Positions 18,101 through 25,388 of a stretch of 25,388 nucleotides of DNA are shown here, in pieces. Made by a program: the position numbers and the translations under genes. Within the stretch, counting starts at the first letter, position 1. Each line of letters opens with the position of its first letter. The stretch comes from Zygnema cylindricum. Lineage: Eukaryota > Streptophyta > Zygnematophyceae > Zygnematales > Zygnemataceae. The notes beneath the pieces were generated by a model. It made no database searches. It was not told the DNA's origin and worked only from the letters and a program-made list of their open reading frames with translations. Where the stretch lies: the NCBI GenBank assembly GCA_037447655.1, contig JBBHKE010002462.1:1-25388 (forward strand), given 5' to 3'.

Positions 18101-21100
18101 CTTGTTTTTACAAAAAGTTATGGAAACATTATACATTGTAAGCTTGTATTGTACAGGTATTTGACCGTTAAATAGGTGTACAGTACCAGCTAACTACCTG
18201 TGATATTTTTCTCATTTAAAACTACTGCTATATACTCAAAATGTGATCCGTGCCACGAACGATGTTCACTCCAATAGTGCTCTTCGTGAGGCTATTTGTT
18301 TTGTGCACAGTGTGTTATTGACTCGATTTTGGGAAGATGTTTTCAGGTCGAGGAAGTTCTACAATTTGTGGCTGACAACATACAGCGATTGTTAGGAGTG
18401 GATCGTGTTCAATGCTTTCCTGTTTCCGCTCGATATGCTCTGAGGGCGAAACTTGCCGCTCAGCTGGAAGAATCTTCTGTGGACCTCAACCGCCTCATGC
18501 AGGACCCAAGCTGGCAGGTTAGACTGTTTTCCTTTAAAAAATGATGGCTATAAGTGGCAGTGATTGAGAAAGAGTGGAAATGCCATTATCAAGTTGTTCC
18601 GGAAATTGTGCAGTTTGTGAGAATACGTACCGTGTTTTTACGGATTGATCTTTTTCTTGTAATGCAGATGAGTGGTTTTTCGGAGCTGGAACAGTTTATC
18701 TTCAGTTTTTTAGGAGGCGGTTCGGATGCCGGTGCAGAACGACTTCGTCTCAAACTGAGTACTCCTCTAGGAGTTGCTTCCGCATTACTCGCTGCAACTG
18801 AACGACAGCTGGCAGCGGAAATACAGCTTGTGGAAGAAGATAAGAAAAGCCTGGAGGTTTTGGAAGATCAAAATGTCTCACAACGGAACAGTATGGAGCT
18901 CGAGTCTGTACGGATGCATCAGCGAATTACAGCCCTTGTGAGTGTCCAGACCTTGCGTCGGCGGCTGATTTCTGAGGTTGAGGTCTAGGTCCATGTTAAT
19001 CTGGTATGGATTATAAATTTATTTGTATTTGACAATTGAATCATCTCTTTTCTGGTTGAAAGCAAATCATGCTTACTACTACTTTTACGTGCTTATGTTC
19101 AGTCTTGAAAGCACTTTGTAGTCACATCAACCCATTTGGGATAGGAGGTTTTGTCTCTAACGGTTTGGCCGGACCTGATCCTACGTTTTCTCCTCATCTA
19201 AACCAAACTGGGCTGTCATTCTGATAACAAGTTAAATAGGGGTGGCCAGGGAGGAAGAGTGAAAAGAGAGAATGAGGCAGAGAGATGGTGCAGTGATGTG
19301 GGACTGTGAACTCACTATGGTGACACCTTAGTGTTTGGGCTCAATTTCCCTTCCACCAATGGAAACTGTTCACTTCTATCTGGCTAGGCCTGGACTTTTG
19401 GGGCTAGTTTGACGTTTTTGGGGCTAGTTTGACGTTTTTGGGGCCTTACTACCTACATGTTATACTTTTCCAGCCTGGCTTTGACTCTTCATGGCCCTGT
19501 TTCACGTGTGGCCTTTTTATGGCTTAATCAATGCTCCTTTCTTTTTTCTCTCTTTTGCTGTGCTTTTTTTTTTTGTTTTTGTTGTTGTTGTGGGCAGGTA
19601 GACTCTGCCTGTCAGCGAGCGGAGAAAGTGGTGGATTCCACTCTTCGTATTGGAAATGTGAATGCCCTTACTCAGTATCTAGTCACAACCGATGTCAGTC
19701 GAAATACTGCCAGTTTGCCTGTAAGCCGGCGGTTTGATTCGGAAGTCATTCGTTCCACTGTGACAAGCCTCAGAGTAAGACTCTGAACTATATCTGTTTT
19801 TCCTAAGACTTGAACTGTATCTGTTTTTCTTAAGACTGAGCTTTATCTGTTCTTCTTTCTGCAATTTCTTTTTCACCGTCGTTTCAAGCACTCTGTATTC
19901 TCAATCTCATAGGTTACTGGAAGAAATGTGGAGTCTGCATGTTTTTTCGTTTTTCTGCTGCTTCTGCTCTCTTTTCCTGTCTTGAAGAGAAAGATGTTTC
20001 ACATATTCCTCTCTTATTTTTTGTTTCTTTTGGTTGTCACGCGATGCAGAAATTGCTGTATGAATATCGCGCATGGTTGACATCGACCACTACACAACAG
20101 ATTCAGACCCAATGTGAATTTGCAACAACTAGATGGCCGCAATTCGGAAGGACTTGTGCCATTGATGTGGCCGAGCTTCAGAATCCACAGAGTGGTACAG
20201 AAACTAGTGTGGAGGTGCTGGAGGGCTTTGACACACGGGCAGCCGCATTACTGCTCGATGAAGAACTCCGTCAAGCGGTAAATCCACATCATTATTCTGT
20301 TATTCTGTTCAAAAAGTATAAATGAGGCTCACATAGAAACATGAAGTGTTTATCACAGGCACAATAGTTGATAGTTTTCTTTTTCAGATCAGCTAATTGT
20401 TGCCAAGAATTTATCCAGGTGGTAACTAATGCAAAAAACCCTAAAAAAACATGTTTTTTGGGTAAAACAGGTTGCAGCTACGTTTACCAGTTTTGGAGCC
20501 GCTGGAGTTTCTGCATCGGTCCTTACTGCTGTATTGCCGTCCACTGTGGAGGATCTCTTGGCTTTGGCTCTGTGTACGGCTGGAGGGTGAGTCAAGACAT
20601 TTTTTTGCCAAAACTTGTGTTAATTCGTGAATTGTCAGAGGGCAAAACCTGACTTTCGGAAGGTTCCACTCCTCTGGACTCAGATTTAGTTCAATACTTA
20701 ATTTTAGATTTGTCAGAATTGGACTTTTAGTCACCGATGTTTTGGGTCTTGAAGTCATGTGTTTAAAAAAAAATGAGCCATGTAAACACCTAAAGGAAAA
20801 AAACAAATCTGTGCTTTCGACCTTCATAACAGTTATGCCAATCAAACTAATATGTGACGTATTTTTTTTTTTTCAAAATTTTGTGCACAACTCTTTTGGC
20901 ATTGAACTTGGGGAGACCCCAATAATTCTAATTCCGAAGGTCTGGGACCTTCGGGTACACCGTGAAGGCTATTAGCGTTGTAACAACTAATTGACGCCTG
21001 TCCTTTTTGCCCGCCGACCGCAAAACAGCATTTGTATCGCTAGTTGTTGTTTTTTTCTTGACGCTTTTTCTTTAAATGGTTTAGGGTCAGCCATGTCATT

Positions 21101-22144
21101 TGTAATTGAATTAATAGTGTTGCGTAACAGTATATCGAATTGTTGACGATCTAGACTGACTGATATGGAACCTAGTACATAATTTGGTATGTAGGAAATC
21201 TTGATCAAACACTAATTGGACGTAAATTTGCATACAAAATATGAAAAGTAAAATCTTAGGTTCAGTCAAACATTTGGTACACATAAATTCTTTCCTGCGG
21301 GCAATCCGGACAATTACGGTAGGGTACATTGCCCATCATTATTATAGTCGAACATTTTTCAAGCAGTCAAAAGTACTTCTCATCACACAATTTTCCAAAA
21401 TCCTGACATCACAATTGTAGGGTAAGACCGTTACCTTTCAATTGTTTGCCTTGGAACAAAAATCCAACGATCGATCATAGAGTAAAACGCCCTTGAAAAA
21501 TGTTGGACTCTAGTAACGATGGGCAGTGTAGCGTACTGTACTGAGAAAACTTTGCAGTCTCGACAGCTCGAGAAACAAAATTTCGATTATTACGGATATG
21601 TACGGATACAGCTGATATCGTGGTATCGTTATCGATATATCACGATAATTGACGATAGCAGCTATCGGCTCGATTTTTTGATTGTCGAGACCCTTCAAAA
21701 AGGCACATATCGTTTATCGGAAAAACTTGTTCGACATGCATCACTATGAATCAGAGTTAATGACACTAGTATAAACGCAACACTTAATGTATGCTTTACT
21801 TTAATAGTGTTTCACGTTGTAGATCAATCAAAGCTAATCTGAAGCTGTTTTTGCTCTATTGCAGTTACTCTCAAGTGTTGCAACTCCCTGGAAGGCGGGA
21901 GGAGGTAAAGACAAAAGTTCGCAATGCAGCGGAGGGCCTTAAATCTCGTCTGATTAGAAGTATGGAGGCAGAGTATGAAAATAGCGTGGAAGCTGCTGAG
22001 GCAGCTCTGACTCTGGCTCTGGCACCATACAGGAAAGCGGTGACAGAGGAGTCAGAAAGAGTTTCTGAACTGCAATTACGTGCAGAAAATTTGGGCTCAC
22101 AGCTACGTACGCTGCAACAGCAAGTGCAAAATCTAGGCTGTTAG
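15158..22144 (+). CDS. FZL: FZL, chloroplast fuzzy-onions-like dynamin-family GTPase
   Basis: Twelve exons: 15158-15827, 16291-16868, 17008-17076, 17410-17604, 17684-17815, 18002-18088, 18347-18517, 18668-18937, 19598-19774, 20050-20277, 20471-20586 and 21865-22144. All phases agree, giving 990 codons (Arabidopsis FZL is about 910). The start is GCCATGG. Residues 1-70 are Ser/Arg-rich, as in a plastid transit peptide. Residues about 105-400 match FZL's N-terminal thiamine-phosphate-synthase-like barrel (AERADIAAAAGADGVLLSDQ). The GTPase domain has G1 GEFNSGKSS (440-448), G2 Thr466/467, G3 DTPG (509-512) and G4 NKTD (567-570), all intact. Coiled coils follow, then the membrane-inserting segment GAAGVSASVLTAVLPSTVED and a C-terminal coiled coil. 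Family members remodel thylakoid/envelope membranes. Oddities: a Gly-Glu insert at 123-154 and a GC donor after exon 2. Internal introns are GT-AG otherwise. Confidence 0.96.
15537..15622. repeat. Coding GAGGGA repeat inside FZL exon 1
   Basis: About ten GAGGGA/GAGAGG hexamers encode alternating Gly-Glu (residues about 129-154). The tract interrupts the N-terminal barrel-like domain between LLLRLDASEVL and NFIDTAVAGGV, where Arabidopsis FZL as I recall it has only a few residues. It is probably a surface loop expanded by replication slippage. Confidence 0.85.
15845..16015. repeat. FZL intron 1: TTTTCAACTTT(C)TCA minisatellite
   Basis: About ten units of 14-18 bp based on TTTTCAACTTTCTCA or TTTTCAACTTTTCG occur just after the exon-1 donor. 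The plus strand is pyrimidine-rich. The ORF reading through it is intronic read-through (Phe/Ser repeats), not protein. Confidence 0.8.
16113..16280. repeat. FZL intron 1: about 45-bp TTTACAAACCATTA repeats
   Basis: Four degenerate units start at about 16113, 16160, 16201 and 16246 with TTTACAAACCATTA and end with CTTAGATTTTG-like sequence. The last unit runs into the branch-point/acceptor region of intron 1 (acceptor GCCTGTGCAG ending at 16290). Confidence 0.7.
17160..17300. repeat. FZL intron 3: 29-bp polypyrimidine minisatellite
   Basis: The unit is built from CTCTCC, CTCTCC, CTCTCC and two TTCTCC words. TTCTCCTTCTCC recurs at 17186, 17215, 17244 and 17273, exactly 29 bp apart. The four units look identical. 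The plus (coding) strand is pure pyrimidine between the donor at 17077 and the acceptor at 17409. Minus ORFs across it are low-complexity artefacts. Confidence 0.9.
19396..19444. repeat. FZL intron 8: 20-bp tandem repeat
   Basis: TTTTTGGGGCTAGTTTGACG is repeated about 2.5 times with a 20-bp period (CTAGTTT at 19404 and 19424). It is intronic and of no evident function. Confidence 0.8.
20910..20954. repeat. Two short perfect hairpins in FZL intron 11
   Basis: GGGG-AGA-CCCC (20910-20920) is followed by CCGAAGGTC-TGG-GACCTTCGG (20934-20954, 9-bp arms, 3-nt loop). Immediately after comes TACACCGTGAAGGCTATTAGCG, which resembles the CACCGCC...ATTAGCG end of the 12045 MITE. They may mark a degraded element end. 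Confidence 0.55.
21327..21528. mobile_element. TA-flanked MITE (family CACTGCCCATCG), copy 2, in FZL intron 11
   Basis: The 202-bp element begins CATTGCCCATCATTATTATAG, read inward from the right as CACTGCCCATCGTTACTAG. TA flanks both sides (21325-21326 and 21529-21530). The inverted similarity continues through CAACATTTTTCAAG (about 38 bp). Internal sequence (CTTCTCATCACA...CTGACATCACAATT) matches the reverse strand of 8794-9003, so these are two copies of one family. Confidence 0.85.
21556..21695. repeat. Cluster of inverted repeats rich in ATCGAT/TATCG
   Basis: GTCTCGACA (about 21557) and TGTCGAGAC (about 21684) bracket a segment with nested inverted repeats, including TATCGTG...CACGATA and CGATAG-CAG-CTATCG. 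It lies 26 bp from the adjacent MITE in FZL intron 11. It may be another, unrelated foldback element; no target duplication was found. Confidence 0.4.
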
Positions 22145-23270
22145 GACTTACTTCAATGTCGAGCCCACTCAGTTTCACACCATAAAACTCTGTATTTGTG
22201 TTTTCTCGTTTTCTTGTCCATATAAGACGGGCCTTCATTTTTGTTAAGCATTGATATTAGAAGGTGTGTTCATATTTAAATGTTGTAGTCAGTGCTCCAG
22301 GAAATAGGCAGCATAGACAAAGTCTGGCTGCTTCTAGAGATGCGTGTGTTGTAAGCCAAGTAGTCATTCAGGCGAAAGTGAGAAAATGTTGTATATGTAA
22401 GTGACGTCAAGATGCTCCTTAAGCTATTAGTAAGGATATATTAGTCTGGAATTTACCACGGAATTATTTAGTGTCAAACCCTGAAATCCGGCCTGGGTTT
22501 GAGGAAGTTGTTAATGAGATTCAGGGTGTTTTTGTGTGCAAAAAATTCTGTTTGGAATGATTTTCTAAGCGCCTGTTATTGAGTGTGCATGATAGTGGTG
22601 AGTAAGGTGATGTCAGTTTTAGGAACAAATAAAACAAGAAAAAAATAAAAAAACATTTAATATATTTGCTCTTTGGATAAAATTGTCTCAATTCAAGTGC
22701 GTTGTCTTTATGTATACTTGCCTTTGAAAGTGTTTACACCCAAACATGATTTTGACTACTGTATCGACCCCGTGTTCATTTTCATCCTCATTTAGCCTTC
22801 TGCTCTCACTTCTGCACTCGAATGATTTGGCATCACTATTTTTCAGCAGAGAATACCATGGTATTCAATTCCAGCTGCACCTAACCAGTCGTGAGTAGTT
22901 TACTGGCACCTCATAGTAATAGGGGGCCGACTTTAGCGATGTTGCCATATAGTAAAGATAACGTAATAGACGTATGAATACAGGCTTGAAATTATTTTCT
23001 ATCCCTTCGAACCCAATAGAGTTTGTTTGTACACAATCAATACAGATCAAAGATCGAATGACAAATAATTGAAAAACAACAATGCTCTTAGTTTGTAGCA
23101 TTCATTCGTGAGTAAATGACAAGGAAAAATGTTGAACTTCAGAGTCATGTCGACAACAACAACGTACTGACCACGGACAACAAGAAAAACATCTTCTTGA
23201 CAACAAGACCAATGCATCAGTGAAAGTCGAACACTGCCTTCTTCAAAAAATTATGTTTCTGCCTTCACCA
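22145..23270. other. FZL 3' UTR and spacer to the convergent minus-strand gene
   Basis: FZL stops at 22142-22144. An AATAAA at about 22626-22631 is a candidate polyadenylation signal, giving a 3' UTR of about 0.5 kb. The rest is AT-rich spacer before the stop codon of the convergent gene at 23271. No further gene was seen. Confidence 0.5.
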
Positions 23271-24240
23271 TCACTGAAGAAGTTGCTGAAAGATATCATC
23301 TAAAGCTAAGGGACCAGTAGGAGTCGTCTGTTTTTGGCGAGAGGGAGTCTTCCTACCACGTGGTTCCCTTCCAGCACTAGGAGTCCCTGGCAGTTGCCCT
23401 GGTGAAGGCCGCCCGGAGTTAAGTCGGGCGCGTTTGACTCCACTGTCACTCTGTTTCTGTCCCGATGACCGAGAAAGTTCAAAATCTACTTCCTTTTCAG
23501 AACCTACCTCCGTTTCAAAACCTACCTCCGTTTCAAAACCTACCTCCTTTTCAAAAGCTACCTCCTTTTCAAGACTCACCTTCTTTTCAAAACCAGATTG
23601 CAAACTGTACGCACAAGATGTCTCTGTCGAAAGCCTGGGTAAAATAGCCATTTCTTCATCTTTTCTGGTATCGAATTCTATTACGTGACCCTCTGCCTCG
23701 ACTGGACAGTCATTATCCATGACCTTGTTTTCTCCACCTTTCTCTTTCTCCCTTCCATTCGTTTGAGAGGGCTTGGGGTCGTCCCCACCAGTGGGTTCTA
23801 CAGCCGAGAGAGGAAGGCTCAAAGGAGGCGCCTGCACGTCAATCACATGAATGGAAATAACCCGTAGTGATGATTCCCTCTTAAAAAACACCGTACTTCA
23901 GCAAAAAAAAAATGAATCCAAAATGGAGGATTAAGGACCCATGATAAATGACCCCTTCATAATGAATAATTGTAGAATTGTGGCTACTTAACAAATTACC
24001 TTTATTGGACCACGTGCTATGATGGAAATTCGAGCATTATCCACAAATCGCATCATCTGAAAATGACAACGTTATAGCCCCATCAGATTAGGTTATTTTA
24101 AAGGTTACGACAAGGGAAACCGGTGAAGTTTTTAAACTGGCAGATGGGCATATGGCAGGTTTTAGTCATACCTGTAATAGGAGTGTGTGGCAGCGAGCAA
24201 GACTGGCCAACAAGGTGAGGGCCAGAGGCATGAAAAAAGA
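23271..24240 (-). CDS. 3' exons of an unidentified nuclear-type protein, possibly NEPRO/Rmp1-like (5' end not resolved)
   Basis: Three minus-strand exons fit with phase 0 at each junction: 24240-24172 (SFFMPLALTLLASLARCHTL), 24056-24000 (MMRFVDNARISIIARGPIK) and 23879-23271 (202 codons plus TGA). Acceptors are TTTCGCAG, ATTTTCAG and TTTTTTAAG; donors are CAG|GTATGA and AAG|GTAATT. An alternative acceptor in phase for the last exon is CGTGCAG before 23831. The first exon is a hydrophobic helix and the last is disordered, Lys/Glu/Ser-rich with six copies of a (F/L)E(K/T)EVG-like hexapeptide and a basic segment, ending LDDIFQQLLQ. A short hydrophobic ARL helix followed by a basic tail ending in DDIF is reminiscent of NEPRO (DUF4477)/Rmp1 proteins of RNase MRP and nucleolar biology, but this is recollection of pattern, not a proven match. 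A further candidate exon lies at 24809-24899. Confidence 0.45.
23478..23594. repeat. 18-bp coding tandem repeat
   Basis: Six or so 18-bp units (plus-strand TTTCAAAACCTACCTCCG) encode FEKEVG/FETEVG hexapeptides on the minus strand. Units in the middle are near identical, so the expansion is recent; outer units are diverged. Confidence 0.85.
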
Positions 24241-24408
24241 CTGCGAAAGGAGAGTGCCCATGAAGCTGATGATCCCACGAGGGTCCCAAAGTTAGATGCG
24301 TTCATCCAGGGGTCTGAATATGCTTGCTTGGACAATATACACAGTCTCAAAGACAGTTTCTGTATACGGTGGTGGTTGTTTCTGTTTCGCTTTTAGTTTC
24401 TGTAAATG

Positions 24409-24590
24409 CAGTTTGAAAGCGTTTTCTCCTTTAAGTGTTGAAAACACGTACGTAGTTTGTATACACAGTTTGAACGGCTGTACTTCTTTTAGTGTTGAAA
24501 ATGCATCAACAGTTTGCACATACAGTTTGAAAGGGTGTTCTCCAATTAGGGTCGAAAATACATGCAATTTGAAAGGGTGTTCACCTGGCA
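24409..24590. repeat. 57-bp tandem repeat open on both strands
   Basis: CAGTTTGAA begins units at 24409, 24466 and 24523 (period 57 bp), followed by a shortened fourth unit at 24565. Because 57 is a multiple of 3, both strands stay open: minus 24567-24292 repeats an FSTLKGE-PFKL-VQT 19-mer, and plus 24296-24625 repeats SVEN-CTYSLKGCS. No protein family is recognised. Confidence 0.75.
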
Positions 24591-24808
24591 GCTTTGCAGA
24601 TGAAGTCGTTTGTCTGCCACAATAAAGTCAGCCACAATGAAAAGGCGTGCTTGCAAGACTGCTTAAAAGAGAATGTCCAGCTTAGAGTTCTCAGTGTGAA
24701 ACAGCTGAATCGAGACGATAGAGATTAAGCACAGTTGAAAACAAGCAAGTGCAAAATAATTTGTTGACTGAAGCTTGGCTATAGATCCGAAGGTAAAAGT
24801 GCAAGGAC

Positions 24809-24899
24809 CTTTCTCATCAAATGAGAAGCTCCTAAAAGGCGCTGCGGAATTTCCCTAATCGCTTGGCTAGATGTCCTTGGGGGAGAGATTTGAGTTTTC
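24809..24899 (-). other. Candidate upstream exon of the minus-strand gene
   Basis: Acceptor GTGGATAG ends at 24900 and a weak donor AAG|GTCCTT follows 24809. The frame reads KTQISPPRTSSQAIREIPQR to MRK and ends in phase 0, matching the phase of the next exon at 24240. The donor is poor, so this is tentative. Confidence 0.3.
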
Positions 24900-25138
24900 C
24901 TATCCACAAATCCAGCACAGCCATTACACAGTGAGGCAGGAAACAAGTACTTAATATCAACCACGATGGTGATTTTTTGAGAATGGTGAAATAGAGAGCA
25001 AAAATATATAGCAAACTTAGCAGAGGACTGAAACACGAGACAAGAGCCTGTAGGGACTATTTTATAGAGTGAAAACCTCAAGTTTATCAGTTGCTACTGC
25101 TTAAAAGCTCAACTAAAGTCTATAACAGGAACAGCGAC

Positions 25139-25388
25139 ATGGCCACAAAACAATCCACAACTCCCATTCAAAAAAATACACCAAATAAAGTTCTTTGGAA
25201 GCTGCATGCCTTAAGGAGAGAAGTAGTGAGGCCAGATTACAAATATCTCGGCATGCAAAACATTGAAAAAATCAAGGTACGGCTCTTTACTCGAAAAAAT
25301 GATAATTCAACTGGATATGCTTTCTTTCTTTCTAACACAAAGAGATATTTTGAAGTATCAAAAGGTGGAAAGTTAAATATGGGCATTA
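25139..25388 (+). CDS. Partial ORF running off the right end, unidentified
   Basis: ATG at 25139 opens 83 codons with no stop to the window edge. The start reads MATKQSTTPIQKNTPNKVLW and continues with a basic, charged segment (KLHALRREVVRPDYKYL). A consensus donor AAG|GTACGG lies at 25276-25277, so the exon may end there after 46 codons. The long open run in AT-rich DNA suggests coding. I recognise no family. It would be divergently oriented from the minus-strand gene to its left. Confidence 0.4.
   Translation, partial: MATKQSTTPIQKNTPNKVLWKLHALRREVVRPDYKYLGMQNIEKIKVRLFTRKNDNSTGYAFFLSNTKRYFEVSKGGKLNMGI

Noticed and set aside
1-25388. tRNA, rRNA, prokaryotic operon or viral genes
   Set aside because: No cloverleaf-compatible gene, rRNA core motif, Shine-Dalgarno-linked gene cluster or recognisable viral protein was seen; all supported genes are spliced plant-type genes.

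Overview
The window is nuclear DNA of a plant, most likely a land plant. The evidence is a fully traceable 12-exon gene for the chloroplast dynamin-like GTPase FZL (fuzzy-onions-like) and a plant-type INO80-subunit-D/KANL2-like zinc-finger gene, both with spliceosomal introns of about 70 bp to 2.3 kb. Bulk sequence is AT-rich, with strand-asymmetric CCCTCT/GAGGGA simple repeats and many small non-autonomous transposons. I cannot name the species; gene architecture alone does not separate a bryophyte, lycophyte, fern or seed plant.

Layout. 1-6450 is gene-poor repeat DNA: a Harbinger/Tourist-type MITE (514-1288) carrying its own tandem repeats, a roughly 1-kb direct duplication (1707-2763 and 2901-3888) with a small conserved ORF, a degenerate TTTAAAC-containing minisatellite (5495-5850) and a polypyrimidine tract. 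6450-10110 holds only possible minus-strand exons and decayed coding-like sequence, including an ORF interrupted by a TA-flanked MITE (8794-9003). 10151-14246 (minus) is a three-exon INO80D/KANL2-like gene of 365 codons whose second intron contains two inverted-repeat elements. 14247-15157 is the head-to-head intergenic region shared with FZL; it contains a 477-bp hAT-type MITE with a perfect 8-bp target duplication and a separate foldback. 15158-22144 (plus) is FZL, 990 codons over 12 exons, with one predicted GC-AG intron, several intronic minisatellites and a MITE in intron 11. 22145-23270 is 3' UTR and spacer. 23271 to at least 24240 (minus) is the 3' part of another spliced gene, weakly resembling NEPRO/Rmp1-type nucleolar proteins. 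An ORF starting at 25139 runs off the right end.

How it fits together. FZL acts on chloroplast and thylakoid membranes. The divergent neighbour encodes a putative chromatin-complex subunit. They share a promoter region of about 0.9 kb, about half of which is a MITE, so they may be co-regulated or insulated by it. No operon-like or prokaryotic logic applies. The most notable material is the set of structurally complete MITEs (three TA-flanked relatives, one hAT, one Harbinger, one unclassified) in introns, in the promoter and in one apparent ORF, together with GA-rich simple repeats that have expanded inside coding exons of both divergent genes.
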